DNA of 34,736 nucleotides from Azonexus sp. (GCF_030824335.1 NZ_JAVBXX010000033.1:1-34736), one strand, 5' to 3'; shown: positions 25,123 through 33,829, counted from the stretch's first letter. Notes: generated by a model not told the origin, from the sequence alone. Numbers and translations are program-made.

Positions 25123-26025
25123 GTGCAAAAAATCCTGATTGTCGGCAGCGGGGACGTCGCCCGCCGCATCCTTACCCACCTTGCCCCGCGCAGTTGCGGA
25201 CACATCCGTGTTCATGCCTTGTTGCGCGATCCTTCGCGCCATGCCGCCTGGCGTCAGGCCGGCGCGATACCGGTGCCGGGTGATCTGGATGACCGGCACA
25301 GCCTGAACCGGCTGGCTGGTCTGGCCGACATCATCCTGCATTTGGCACCGCCACCGGCCAGTGGTCTGACCGATACGCGGACCCGGCATTTGCTTGCTGC
25401 ACTGGGCAAGTCGAAAAGTCTACCACGCCGGCTGATTTACGTAAGCACGACAGGGGTTTACGGGGATTGTGCCGGTGCCCTTATCGACGAAACGCGGCCG
25501 CTGAATCCGGATAACCCGCGTGCACTGCGCCGGGTTGATGCCGAAAACTGTTTGCGCGCCTGGGGTGCCCGGCAGGGTGTGTGCGTTTCCATTCTGCGTG
25601 CGCCCGGCATTTACGCGGCCGATCGCTTGCCGCTCGAACGCCTGCAAAAAGGCCTGCCGGCGCTGGTTGACCGCGATGATGTATTCACCAATCACATTCA
25701 TGCCGATGATCTGGCGGCGGCCTGCATCGCCGCGATGCGGCGCGGGGCGGCGAACCGGATTTACAACGTGGTCGACGCGTCGGATCTGAAAATGGCCGAT
25801 TATTTCGACCGCGTAGCTGATGCCTTTGCCTTGCCGCGCCCACCGCGTCTGGCCCGGGATGACTTGGCCGGCGCCGTGTCGCCGATGCAATTGTCCTTCA
25901 TGCGCGAATCGCGACGCATCGGCAACCAACGCCTGACAAACGAATTGAAACTGCGCCTCGCCTATCCGACCGTGGATGCCGGCATTGCCGAGGCCATCGC
26001 AAGGAGAAGTGCATGCTCGTCGTGA
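25123..26025 (+). CDS. NAD(P)-binding SDR/epimerase-like protein (YeeZ-like)
   Basis: 300 residues from GTG 25123 (VQKILIVGSGDVARRILTHL), chosen because the Rossmann GxGxxA motif should be near the N-terminus; the open frame upstream is antisense to the reductase. STTGVYGDCAGALIDETRPL and FTNHIHADDLAAACIAAMRR are extended-SDR features. The canonical YxxxK pair is not present where expected (the region reads ALRRVDAENCLRAW), so activity may differ from true epimerases. It overlaps the hemJ-like gene by 13 bases and opens a three-gene operon. Confidence 0.85.
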   Translation: MQKILIVGSGDVARRILTHLAPRSCGHIRVHALLRDPSRHAAWRQAGAIPVPGDLDDRHSLNRLAGLADIILHLAPPPASGLTDTRTRHLLAALGKSKSLPRRLIYVSTTGVYGDCAGALIDETRPLNPDNPRALRRVDAENCLRAWGARQGVCVSILRAPGIYAADRLPLERLQKGLPALVDRDDVFTNHIHADDLAAACIAAMRRGAANRIYNVVDASDLKMADYFDRVADAFALPRPPRLARDDLAGAVSPMQLSFMRESRRIGNQRLTNELKLRLAYPTVDAGIAEAIARRSACSS

Positions 26026-26429
26026 AAACCCTGCATATCTGGATGGTCATTTCCTGGTTTGCCGGTTTGTTTTACCTGCCGCGAATTTACGTCAATCTGG
26101 CGATGGTGCCGGCCGATAGCGTGGCCGAGCGCGAGCGTCTATTGCTGATGGCGCGCAAACTGTACAAGTTCATGACGCCGCTCGGCGTGCTGGCGGTGGG
26201 TTCCGGCTTGTTGCTGTGGTTCGCCTACGGGTTCACCGGCGGTTGGCTGCACGCCAAGACCACCTTGGTGGCCGGTCTGGCGGCTTATCATGTGTATTGC
26301 GGTCAACTGCTCAAAAGCTTCGAAAATGGCCGCTGCACCAAGTCGCACATCTGGTTCCGCTTTTTTAACGAAGTGCCGGTCATCGTTTTGCTGATCGTAC
26401 TTTTCCTTGTTGTCCTGAAACCATTCTGA
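26013..26429 (+). CDS. hemJ: HemJ/CopD-like membrane protein, probable protoporphyrinogen oxidase
   Basis: 138 residues with about four membrane helices. VKTLHIWMVISWFAGLFYLP followed by RIYVNL is the HemJ hallmark, with a conserved His (H8) and downstream Arg/Lys residues (ARKLYKFMTPLG). HemJ oxidises protoporphyrinogen IX to protoporphyrin IX in the inner membrane in bacteria lacking HemG and HemY. AAGGAGAAG lies just upstream of the ATG. Automated names vary between HemJ and CopD-like; the motif favours HemJ. Confidence 0.78.
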   Translation: MLVVKTLHIWMVISWFAGLFYLPRIYVNLAMVPADSVAERERLLLMARKLYKFMTPLGVLAVGSGLLLWFAYGFTGGWLHAKTTLVAGLAAYHVYCGQLLKSFENGRCTKSHIWFRFFNEVPVIVLLIVLFLVVLKPF

Positions 26430-26430
26430 C

Positions 26431-27573
26431 ATGAACAAATATTTTGCCATCTGCCCGCGCGGGCTCGAAGAAGTCCTGGCTGACGAATTGCGTGCCATTG
26501 GGGCCGAAGACTTGCGGTCAACGCATGGCGGCGTACATTTTTCCGGCGACTGGGCGGTTTGCTACAAGGCCAATCTGGAATCCCGGATCGCCACCCGCAT
26601 TCTGTGGCATATCGTCACCGGGCCGTACGCCTCCGAGGACGATATCTATCGCCTGGCGGTGCGTCAGTTGTGGCCGAACCATTTCGCCGTGTCGCGGACG
26701 ATGCGGGTGGTGACGACGGCGATCAAGTGTCCGCTGAAGTCACTCGATTTCGTCACGCTGCGCGTCAAGGACGCCGTCTGTGACCGCTTCCGCGAGGATT
26801 TCGGCGAACGGCCGAATATCGAGACGCGTAACCCGGATGTCAGCGTGCATGTCTTTCTGACCGAGAACCAGTGCACGCTGTACCTCGATACTTCCGGTCA
26901 ACCTTTGTGGCAACGCGGTTTCCGCAAGGCCAGCGTGGATGCGCCGCTGAAGGAGAACCTGGCGGCCGGCATCCTCAAGCTGAGCGGCTGGCAGCCCGGT
27001 ACGCCGCTGATTGATCCGATGTGCGGCAGCGGCACCTTCCTGCTCGAAGCCGTGCAGATGGCGCTCGACCGTGCCCCCGGTCTCGACCGTGGATTCGCCT
27101 TCGAACTGCTGAAAAAATTCGAGGCGCTGACCTGGGCGACCATCCGTGCCGCCGCCGAAGCCCGCGTCAAACCGGCCGAGCGCATGGACATTCGTGGCTG
27201 GGATATCGACGACAAGGCCGTCCGTGCGACGCGGCGCAATCTGCAGGAAGCCGGTTTCGACAATATTGTTACGGTCGACCAGGGTGATGTGCTGGAAATC
27301 GCACCGCTCAACGAACATGGAATCTTGATTGCCAACCCGCCCTACGGCGAGCGCATCGGCGAACAGGATCAACTGTCGGCTTTCTACCCGCAACTGGGCT
27401 CGGCCTTGAAGCGCCACTGGGCCGGCTGGAACTGTTTCTTCTTTACTGCCGATCTGACGCTGCCCAAAGGCCTGGGTCTGAAGCCCAGCCGCAAGACGCC
27501 CTTGTTCAACGGGCCGCTGGAATGCCGGCTGTTCGAAATCCGCATGGTGGCCGGGAGCAATCGCAAGGTCTGA
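26431..27573 (+). CDS. THUMP-domain rRNA methyltransferase (RlmL N-half type)
   Basis: 380 residues. An N-terminal ferredoxin-like plus THUMP RNA-binding region (about 1-155) leads to a class I methyltransferase domain with LIDPMCGSGTFLLEAVQMAL (motif I) and the catalytic ILIANPPYGERIG (motif IV, N6/N2-guanine type). It corresponds to the RlmL half of E. coli RlmKL, which makes m2G2445 in 23S rRNA; the RlmK half is absent. The ATG lies one base after the hemJ stop, so translation is probably coupled. Confidence 0.88.
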   Translation: MNKYFAICPRGLEEVLADELRAIGAEDLRSTHGGVHFSGDWAVCYKANLESRIATRILWHIVTGPYASEDDIYRLAVRQLWPNHFAVSRTMRVVTTAIKCPLKSLDFVTLRVKDAVCDRFREDFGERPNIETRNPDVSVHVFLTENQCTLYLDTSGQPLWQRGFRKASVDAPLKENLAAGILKLSGWQPGTPLIDPMCGSGTFLLEAVQMALDRAPGLDRGFAFELLKKFEALTWATIRAAAEARVKPAERMDIRGWDIDDKAVRATRRNLQEAGFDNIVTVDQGDVLEIAPLNEHGILIANPPYGERIGEQDQLSAFYPQLGSALKRHWAGWNCFFFTADLTLPKGLGLKPSRKTPLFNGPLECRLFEIRMVAGSNRKV

Positions 27574-27672
27574 TTGCTGCGTTGCACAAGCGTTGGCATT
27601 TGATTCGGCTCGATTTTCCGCAGACAATGCCGTGCGATCATCATTTCCAATAAAAAAGCTCAGGAGAACCGC

Positions 27673-28968
27673 ATGTCCGTACAGTCCCTCTACCAACAAA
27701 AACGCATGTCGGCGGCAGACGCCATTCATGTCCTGCAGGATGGCGACACCATCGTCATACCGACCGGCGTTGGTGAGCCCCCCAGTTTGTTGAATGCCCT
27801 GTCAGATGTCCGCCGTAATTACCGCGACATCAAGATTTCGCAGATTCTGCCGCTGCGCAAGTATGGCTATCTCGATCCGACGACGACCGAGCATGTGCGG
27901 CACAGCGCCTATTTCTTTGGCGGGGCAACGCGTCCGGGCGGTCAGGAAGGCTGGGTTGATTTCGTGCCGGCCTATTTCTCTGAACTGCCGATGCTGATCA
28001 AGCGCGGCCTGACCCCATCCGAAGTGGTGTTCAGCATGGCTTCGCCGATGGATGAGCACGGCTATTTCTCGCTGTCGCTGGCCCCGGATTACACGATGGC
28101 GGCGATTGAAAAGGCGCGCGTTGTCGTTCTCGAAGTCAATCCGAACGTCCCCTTCGCCAACGGCGATTGCCATATCCACATTTCCCAGGTCGCGGCATTG
28201 ACCGAGAGCAGCGATCCGCTGATGGAAGTTGGTTTGCCGAAAATTGGACCGGTGCAGGAAGCCATCGGCAGTTATGTTGCCGACATGATCCCGAACGGCG
28301 CCACGCTGCAGATCGGCTACGGCGGCATTCCCGACGCGGTGGTCATGCAGCTGACCAACAAGCACGATCTCGGTATCCATACCGAAATGGTCGGCGATGG
28401 CATCATGACGCTGGTTGAAGCCGGCGTGGTCAATAACCGCAAGAAGAACTACCACCGTGGCAAGATGCTGGCGACTTTCGCCCTCGGCTCGAAGAAGCTG
28501 TACGACTTCATGCATCGCAACCCGGCACTGGAAATGCATCCGGTCGACTTCACCAACGACCCATATCTGGCAGGTCAGAACGATAACCTGCACTGCATCA
28601 ACGCCACGATGCAGATCGATTTCCTTGGCCAATGTGGTTCGGAAAGCCTCGGTGCCAAGCCCTATTCAGGGACCGGCGGTCAGGCCGACTTCGTGCGCGC
28701 CGCCAATCGTTCCAACGGTGGCAAGGCCTTCATCGTGCTGCCGTCGACCGCCAAGGACGACACGATCTCCCGTATCGTGCCGACTTTGACGCCGGGTACC
28801 CATGTGTCGACCAGCAAGAACGACATCAACTATGTCGTGACTGAACATGGCGTTGCGCAGTTGCGTGGGAAGAGTGCCAAGCAGCGTTGCGAAGCCCTGA
28901 TTGCCATCGCCCACCCGGACTTTCGCGGTGAACTGCGTGAAGCAGCGAGAAAGATGAATCTATTGTGA
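27673..28968 (+). CDS. Acetyl-CoA hydrolase/4-hydroxybutyrate CoA-transferase family protein
   Basis: 431 residues. TIVIPTGVGEPPSLLNAL, VVFSMASPMDEHGYFSLSLA and LQIGYGGIPDAVV are family features, and E238 in IHTEMVGDGI aligns with the catalytic Glu of 4-hydroxybutyrate CoA-transferase. A second half domain carries YSGTGGQADFVRAA and VVTEHGVAQLRGKSAKQR. The enzyme moves CoA between acyl groups through a glutamyl-CoA intermediate, or hydrolyses acetyl-CoA. The acceptor acid cannot be told. CAGGAG lies seven bases before the ATG. It is followed after seven bases by a small unknown gene. Confidence 0.9.
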   Translation: MSVQSLYQQKRMSAADAIHVLQDGDTIVIPTGVGEPPSLLNALSDVRRNYRDIKISQILPLRKYGYLDPTTTEHVRHSAYFFGGATRPGGQEGWVDFVPAYFSELPMLIKRGLTPSEVVFSMASPMDEHGYFSLSLAPDYTMAAIEKARVVVLEVNPNVPFANGDCHIHISQVAALTESSDPLMEVGLPKIGPVQEAIGSYVADMIPNGATLQIGYGGIPDAVVMQLTNKHDLGIHTEMVGDGIMTLVEAGVVNNRKKNYHRGKMLATFALGSKKLYDFMHRNPALEMHPVDFTNDPYLAGQNDNLHCINATMQIDFLGQCGSESLGAKPYSGTGGQADFVRAANRSNGGKAFIVLPSTAKDDTISRIVPTLTPGTHVSTSKNDINYVVTEHGVAQLRGKSAKQRCEALIAIAHPDFRGELREAARKMNLL

Positions 28969-28975
28969 GGTGTTG

Positions 28976-29305
28976 ATGAACCTGCAGAAGCGATTTTCCG
29001 ATCAGGAAGTGGAGCAGATTGTCGAGGAGGCGACCATTTACATGTGCGCCTGCCCCGGACAGGTTGCCGTGCAATTGCGCAGCCTGCGCGAACTGTTCCG
29101 CTATCAGAACGCTTGTGTGCTTGAGCCGGGCAACGATCTGGCCGTGCATCAGACAATCGCCGAAGCCACTGCGCGAGCACACGCCATCATGGAAGATTGC
29201 ATGGACCGAGTGCTCACCATTGAAGGTTGGGATCGGTCTACGCTGAAAATGCCGGAAGGTCTGAGGCGCAAGCGTGCAGAGTTGATCGAGCGCGACGATT
29301 GTTGA
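28976..29305 (+). CDS. Small uncharacterised cytoplasmic protein
   Basis: 109 residues from ATG 28976; GTG 28970 would add two residues. It begins MNLQKRFSDQEVEQIVEEAT and contains MCACPGQVAVQLRSLRELFR. It has no signal peptide or membrane helix, is mostly helical in pattern and is rich in Glu, Arg and Ala. The close CxC motif could bind a metal or be redox-active (inference). It sits seven bases after the CoA-transferase, so it may be co-expressed. I do not recognise the family. Confidence 0.7.
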   Translation: MNLQKRFSDQEVEQIVEEATIYMCACPGQVAVQLRSLRELFRYQNACVLEPGNDLAVHQTIAEATARAHAIMEDCMDRVLTIEGWDRSTLKMPEGLRRKRAELIERDDC

Positions 29306-29338
29306 TTTCCCGCGTTGCTTACAAGCTGTAGCAACTTT

Positions 29339-29363
29339 CCACTGCCGCTTCGGGCGGCAGTGG
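29339..29363 (+). terminator. Strong hairpin after the 109-residue gene
   Basis: CCACTGCCGC and GCGGCAGTGG form a perfect 10-bp GC-rich stem around TTCGG, in the 90-base gap before the next gene. The sequence after it (ACTAAGCTTG) is not U-rich. It can act as a transcript end or pause site. Confidence 0.55.
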
Positions 29364-29395
29364 ACTAAGCTTGCAGTGTAAGGATTGGGGGTGAC

Positions 29396-29737
29396 ATGAA
29401 GCGCAATCAAGTTTTCGCTGTTGTAATTTGTCTGGGCATCATTACGGTTCAAAGTGCTTGGGCGCATTCGCCACATCGACCGCGGACCCATGTTGGTGTG
29501 GTTATTGGCCCGGTTTGGTCACCGTTCTGGTTTCCGCCGCCCGTTTACTATCCTCCGCCGGTTTTGATTGCGCCACCAGCACCTCTTCCGCCAGTTTATA
29601 TTGAACAGGTGGCGCCACCGCCGGCCGCAACGACGGCCGATTACTGGTACTACTGCAAGAGTGCGCGGGCCTACTATCCCGCGGTTGCCGACTGTGCCGA
29701 GGGCTGGTTGCCCGTCCTTCCTCAGCCTGAAAAATAA
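29396..29737 (+). CDS. Small secreted proline-rich protein
   Basis: 113 residues. A signal peptide (VFAVVICLGIITVQSAWA before HSPH) leads to a Pro/Val/Tyr-rich mature part (WFPPPVYYPPPVLIAPP) and a C-terminal Cys-containing module: WYYCKSARAYYPAVADCAEG with a following W. This C-terminal pattern recurs in small exported proteins of betaproteobacteria without known function. Two cysteines may form a disulfide. It lies 12 bases before the glycine-zipper lipoprotein gene and is probably co-expressed. Confidence 0.75.
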   Translation: MKRNQVFAVVICLGIITVQSAWAHSPHRPRTHVGVVIGPVWSPFWFPPPVYYPPPVLIAPPAPLPPVYIEQVAPPPAATTADYWYYCKSARAYYPAVADCAEGWLPVLPQPEK

Positions 29738-29749
29738 GAGGTGTCTGCC

Positions 29750-30277
29750 ATGCGCCAGTATCGTCTCCCCTTCGTCCTGTTGTCCGCTCTGTTCGCGCTG
29801 GGTGCTTGCACAGTCATTCCGACCGGACCGAGCGTCATGGTGCTACCGGGGAGTGGTGTGAGTATCGAACGATTTCGGGCCGATGAGGCATGGTGCCGTG
29901 ATGATGCGATGTATCTGATTGGTGGCAAGGCAGCTGGTTCGGCACAGCGCGAATCGGCGTTGAGCAGTGCTGTTGTCGGTACGGTTATCGGTGGCTTGGC
30001 GGGTGCAGCAATCGGCGGCAATAGCCGGGGCGCTGCTGTGGGTGCCGGGGTTGGTCTGCTGGCCGGGAGCGCTGTCGGTAGCGATGCGGGGAGGAGTTCC
30101 GGCATCGGCACCCAGCGCCAGTACGACAATGCGTATATCCAGTGCATGTACGCCAAAGGACATCGCGTACCGGTGCCTGGCAATGTCAGCTATTCAAAGC
30201 CGGTTAAGGCAGAGGAAGCCGGTATTCCGGCGCCCCCATCCGGCCGGCCGCCAGCACCGCCGCCCGGCGTGCGCTAA
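29750..30277 (+). CDS. Glycine-zipper outer-membrane lipoprotein
   Basis: 175 residues from ATG 29750, with AGAGG eight bases upstream; GTG 29741 would add three. The N-terminus is a lipoprotein signal (LLSALFALGAC) with Cys after LGA. A Gly-zipper segment (VVGTVIGGLAGAAIGGNSRG, AAVGAGVGLLAGSAVGS) probably inserts in or lies on a membrane. A YDNAYIQCMYAKGH segment and a Pro-rich end follow. This resembles small YMGG-like/SlyB-type lipoproteins. It is the last gene before the transposon end. Confidence 0.8.
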   Translation: MRQYRLPFVLLSALFALGACTVIPTGPSVMVLPGSGVSIERFRADEAWCRDDAMYLIGGKAAGSAQRESALSSAVVGTVIGGLAGAAIGGNSRGAAVGAGVGLLAGSAVGSDAGRSSGIGTQRQYDNAYIQCMYAKGHRVPVPGNVSYSKPVKAEEAGIPAPPSGRPPAPPPGVR

Positions 30278-30352
30278 ATCAGGCGTATCAATTACAAAGC
30301 TGAATGCTTTTGACGGCCTGTTTTTACTTGAAATTACACAGATAACGGCTAC

Positions 30353-30390
30353 TGTGAACATCAATAGATGCTTCTGGTTTGATGTTCACA
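30353..30390. repeat. 12-bp inverted repeat upstream of tnsA
   Basis: TGTGAACATCAA (30353-30364) and TTGATGTTCACA (30379-30390) are perfect inverted copies separated by 14 bases. A further GTTCAC occurs at 30403-30408. The region 30278-30412 is visibly more AT-rich than its neighbours. It may contain the transposon end (sequences starting TGT occur at 30319 and 30353), transposase-binding sites or an operator for the tns operon. Looser direct repeats ATGCTT-TG occur at 30304 and 30368. The exact boundary is not resolved. Confidence 0.6.
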
Positions 30391-30412
30391 TCCCTCTGTG
30401 CAGTTCACGTAA

Positions 30413-31060
30413 ATGCCAGTTCGAAAGATTCCGAAGAACTACCGAAACGTTACGGGTATCGCCGCACAAACCAAGGCGATAGGAGAAGCTCAATTCGAAT
30501 CTCCATTAGAGAGAGACTTTATTGCGCTCCTGGAGTTCTCGCCAGAGGTGGCAAGGTACGAAGTTCAGCCGGTCAAAATTGAATGGAAGGATGCGCAGGG
30601 AAAGCCGCGCTACTACCGCCCGGATGTGCGCGTCGAGTTTTGCGATGAATTGAAACGTCCGCCTTGGCTATACGAGGTGAAGTGCAGAGACGATTTACGT
30701 GCGCATTGGGACGAGCTGCGCTCCAAGTTTCGGCAGGGCATCCGATACGCTCGGAAGCAGGGTTGGGTATTCCATCTGGTGTCAGATGTGGAAATACGAA
30801 CGCCCTATCTGACAAACGTCCGCTTCCTGTTGGGCTATCGAAACCGGACAATTCCGAAGGCGTCGATTGAGGCAGTGTTGCATGCCTCCGAGCGATTGGG
30901 GGAGGCGAGCGTTGAACAGCTCCTTCAGGATTTGTCTGACGATCCGTGGCAACAGGCCGAGTATCTGCCAGCGATTTGGTATTTGATCGCCAACTGGCGA
31001 CTCCATGCCGATCTTCAGCAAACGCTGACCATGGCTTCTCCGATCAGGAGATTCGCATGA
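30413..31060 (+). CDS. tnsA: TnsA-type transposon endonuclease subunit
   Basis: 215 residues, shorter than Tn7 TnsA (273). FESPLERDFIALLEF with E33, YYRPDVRVEF with D71, and WLYEVKCRDD with E88/K90 give the PD-(D/E)xK-like active site that in Tn7 is E63, D114 and K132. TnsA cuts the 5' strands at the transposon ends, so the element should move by cut-and-paste. The C-terminal part (about 110-215) contains a helical region similar to the TnsA winged-helix. Its TGA overlaps the tnsB ATG. No clear ribosome-binding site precedes the ATG. Confidence 0.88.
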   Translation: MPVRKIPKNYRNVTGIAAQTKAIGEAQFESPLERDFIALLEFSPEVARYEVQPVKIEWKDAQGKPRYYRPDVRVEFCDELKRPPWLYEVKCRDDLRAHWDELRSKFRQGIRYARKQGWVFHLVSDVEIRTPYLTNVRFLLGYRNRTIPKASIEAVLHASERLGEASVEQLLQDLSDDPWQQAEYLPAIWYLIANWRLHADLQQTLTMASPIRRFA

Positions 31061-32937
31061 CTAAGCCACTCGCCCTCAATTACGGCGCGACGGTTTTTTA
31101 CCAAGGGAAACCGTACGTCATTAGTCAGGAGTCGCACGATTTTACGACTGTTGTTATCCGCGACGCCGACAGCGGCAAGCTTTCGCAAGTGGCAATTGTC
31201 GATCTTGCTTCGGGCCACGAGGAACCGCCTGTTCCTCAGCATGATTTGGCAGTGGTGCCCGAGAAGGATTGGCAAGAAGCGATGCGAATTTACGGCATCA
31301 TCCAACCCCTGCTGGATCTGCCCAACCGGACCATCGATGACGTGGCTGCACGCGCGGAGGTGTGCAAGGTTCACTACGCATCGATCTATCGGTGGATTCG
31401 CCAGTACGAGAAAGATGGCCGGATTTCGGTATTTTTGCGCCGTCGCCGTGTCGATGCCGGGAAAATCCTGTTGTCCGAGCCGGTCGAGCAAATCATCAAG
31501 GACGTACTCGATTCGAAATACCTGACCAATCAGAAATTGTCCCCGGCGAAGATTAGCCGGGAAATCGATAAGCTGTGCAAGCGCGCACAGCTCAAGCCGC
31601 CGCATCCCAATACGATTCGGAATCGAATCAAACGCCTTGATTCGTACAAGACAACCAAAGCTCGCGAAGGCGCGAAGGCAGCCGAGGCCGAGCACTTGCT
31701 ACTCCGTGGCAAGTTTCCTGGTGCGGAGCAGCCGCTGGCGGTGGTGCAGGTCGATCACACACCAGTCGATTCGATTCTGGTCGATGACATCCATCGCTTG
31801 CCTATTGGACGCCCCTGGCTGACGCTTCTGATCGACGTCTATACGCGCATGATTCTTGGCTACTACATTTCCTTTGACCCACCGGGGAATCTGTCGTTGG
31901 GACTGGCGCTGACACATGCCATTCTTCCCAAGGAGAGTTGGCTGATCAACCTGGGTATTGATGCCAAATGGCCCTGCTGGGGACTGCCTCGAACCATCCA
32001 TGCTGACAATGCTAAGGAGTTTCGCGGCAACATGCTCAAGATCGCCTGCCAGGAGTACGGCGTGAATATCGAGTGGCGGCCTGTAGCAAAACCGCGCTAT
32101 GGCGCCCATATCGAACGCTTGTTGGGAACGCTCAACGAGGAAATTCATAGCCTGCCAGGAACGACGTTTTCCAACACAACGGAACGCGGAAAGTACGATT
32201 CCGATGGCGAGGCAACGATGAGTCTCAAGGAATTTGAGCGATGGTTCACGCATCTTTGCGTCAATGTCTATCACCAACGACCGCATTCATCGCTGGGTAT
32301 GTCGCCGATTGCCAAATGGCAGCAAGGGATTCTGGGAACGAAGAAGCAACCAGGGATCGGGCTACCGGAGCGCATCAGTGACGATATCAAATTGAAGTTG
32401 GATTTGATACCCTTTGAAACCCGGACAGTGCAGCACTACGGCATCGTCTGGGACCACATCGAATACCAGCACGACGTGCTTCGGCGTTGGGTGAATGAAC
32501 CCGATCCCGATCAGCCGAAGATCAAAAGGAAGTTTCTGTGTCGCCGGGACCCGCGAGATATCAGCGTGATTTGGTTCTACGATCCGGAAATTCGTCAGTA
32601 CTTTGCGATCCCTTACCGAAACACGTCCCATCCGGCGATCAGCATCTGGGAGCTGCGCGCTGCTGAAAGGCGAGTCCTGGAGGAGCAACCGACCGTGCCG
32701 GTCGATGAGAATCGGATCTTTGCGGCCTATGACAGGATGCAGGAGATTGAAGAGCAGGCCAAAAAAGTCACCAAGAAGACCCGACGGAACAACGAGCGCA
32801 AGCGCGTCGGTGTGGCGAAGGCGGGTGCGCATGTGCCACGCCAGCCGGTAGCAGTTGAAGACAGGCTACCGCCTTTACCGCCGCCACGCCGCGACCTGAA
32901 GCCCTATGATGATGCGGACGACCTGCAAGATGTCTGA
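31057..32937 (+). CDS. tnsB: TnsB/TniA-type DDE transposase (Mu C-terminal domain family)
   Basis: 626 residues from the ATG that overlaps the tnsA stop; a longer frame back to 30946 would lie inside tnsA. N-terminal DNA-binding domains (about 75-200; ASIYRWIRQYEKDGRISVFL) precede an RNase H-fold catalytic core with D233 (VVQVDHTPVD), D317 (IHADNAKEFRG) and E353 (GAHIERLLGTLN), giving DD-35-E. A Mu-type beta-barrel (about 440-540) and a basic, Pro-rich tail follow; the tail in relatives contacts the ATPase. It joins the 3' ends of the transposon to target DNA. The tnsC start overlaps its end by eight bases. Confidence 0.92.
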   Translation: MTKPLALNYGATVFYQGKPYVISQESHDFTTVVIRDADSGKLSQVAIVDLASGHEEPPVPQHDLAVVPEKDWQEAMRIYGIIQPLLDLPNRTIDDVAARAEVCKVHYASIYRWIRQYEKDGRISVFLRRRRVDAGKILLSEPVEQIIKDVLDSKYLTNQKLSPAKISREIDKLCKRAQLKPPHPNTIRNRIKRLDSYKTTKAREGAKAAEAEHLLLRGKFPGAEQPLAVVQVDHTPVDSILVDDIHRLPIGRPWLTLLIDVYTRMILGYYISFDPPGNLSLGLALTHAILPKESWLINLGIDAKWPCWGLPRTIHADNAKEFRGNMLKIACQEYGVNIEWRPVAKPRYGAHIERLLGTLNEEIHSLPGTTFSNTTERGKYDSDGEATMSLKEFERWFTHLCVNVYHQRPHSSLGMSPIAKWQQGILGTKKQPGIGLPERISDDIKLKLDLIPFETRTVQHYGIVWDHIEYQHDVLRRWVNEPDPDQPKIKRKFLCRRDPRDISVIWFYDPEIRQYFAIPYRNTSHPAISIWELRAAERRVLEEQPTVPVDENRIFAAYDRMQEIEEQAKKVTKKTRRNNERKRVGVAKAGAHVPRQPVAVEDRLPPLPPPRRDLKPYDDADDLQDV

Positions 32938-33826
32938 CGCCACCGCTCACTTGTCCGAAAAGGCTGCTGCCTATCTGCTGCGGCCGGATGCAGAGCGTAT
33001 TGCCTACATTCGCTCTCCGCGATGGATTGGCTATGACAAGGCAAAAGATGTCCTTGATCGGCTGGATTCGTTATTGACACATCCCAAGTCGCACCGGATG
33101 CCGAATCTGCTCGTTGTCGGGGATACCAACAACGGCAAAACCATGGTGGTGAAACGCTTTTGCGCCAAGCATCCCCCGGACGACAACGTGGAAGGCGGCA
33201 ACGTGACGGTGCCGGTGTTGTTCGTGCAGGCACCGCCTGTCCCTGACGAAGGTCGTTTCTACAACGCCATCCTCGAACTCCTCTTTGCGCCCTACAAGCC
33301 GAGTGATCGGACTGATCGCAAACAGTTTCAGGCAATCAAACTGATGCGTGCCGTTGGTTTGCGTATGCTGGTGATCGACGAGATTCATCATATCCTCGCC
33401 GGCAATCTGACCCGCCAGAAGATTTTTCTGAACGTGATCAAGTTTTTGGGGAACGAGCTGGAAATTCCCATCGTCGGTGTCGGGACACGCGATGCATTTC
33501 GAGCGATCCAAACGGATTTGCAGTTGGCCAACCGTTTCGAGCATGCGGTTCTGCCTCGCTGGAAAAACGACGACGACTATATCCGGCTGCTGATGACTTT
33601 CGAGCGGATGATTCCGCTACGCAATCCGTCGTATCTCCATGATCCTGCGCTGGCGGACCGTATTTATGCGATGAGCGAAGGTTTTCTGGGAGAAATCTCC
33701 GATCTGCTGGTGGCCGCCGCCGTGCATGCGGTGAGCTCTGGCAAGGAGGCGATCGACCGCAATGTGCTGGAATCCATCGATTGGGCTGCGCCGTCAAAAC
33801 GAAGGCTGCAGCCCGAAGGCTTGTGA
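32930..33826 (+). CDS. tnsC: TnsC/TniB-type AAA+ ATPase
   Basis: 298 residues from ATG 32930 (MSDATAHLSEKAAAYLL); an upstream ATG at 32906 would add eight residues within tnsB. The Walker A is GDTNNGKT (64-71), the Walker B is MLVIDEIHH with D150/E151, and GVGTRDAFRAIQTD is a sensor-type segment. The length matches TniB of Tn5053-like elements (about 300) rather than Tn7 TnsC (555), so the long C-terminal part that binds TnsA in Tn7 is missing. It should form filaments on target DNA and link TniQ to the transposase. It is followed after three bases by tniQ. Confidence 0.9.
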   Translation: MSDATAHLSEKAAAYLLRPDAERIAYIRSPRWIGYDKAKDVLDRLDSLLTHPKSHRMPNLLVVGDTNNGKTMVVKRFCAKHPPDDNVEGGNVTVPVLFVQAPPVPDEGRFYNAILELLFAPYKPSDRTDRKQFQAIKLMRAVGLRMLVIDEIHHILAGNLTRQKIFLNVIKFLGNELEIPIVGVGTRDAFRAIQTDLQLANRFEHAVLPRWKNDDDYIRLLMTFERMIPLRNPSYLHDPALADRIYAMSEGFLGEISDLLVAAAVHAVSSGKEAIDRNVLESIDWAAPSKRRLQPEGL

Positions 33827-33829
33827 GCC

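Noticed and set aside
26740..27729. 329-residue minus-strand open frame
   Set aside because: It is the reverse of the THUMP methyltransferase, which carries all catalytic motifs.
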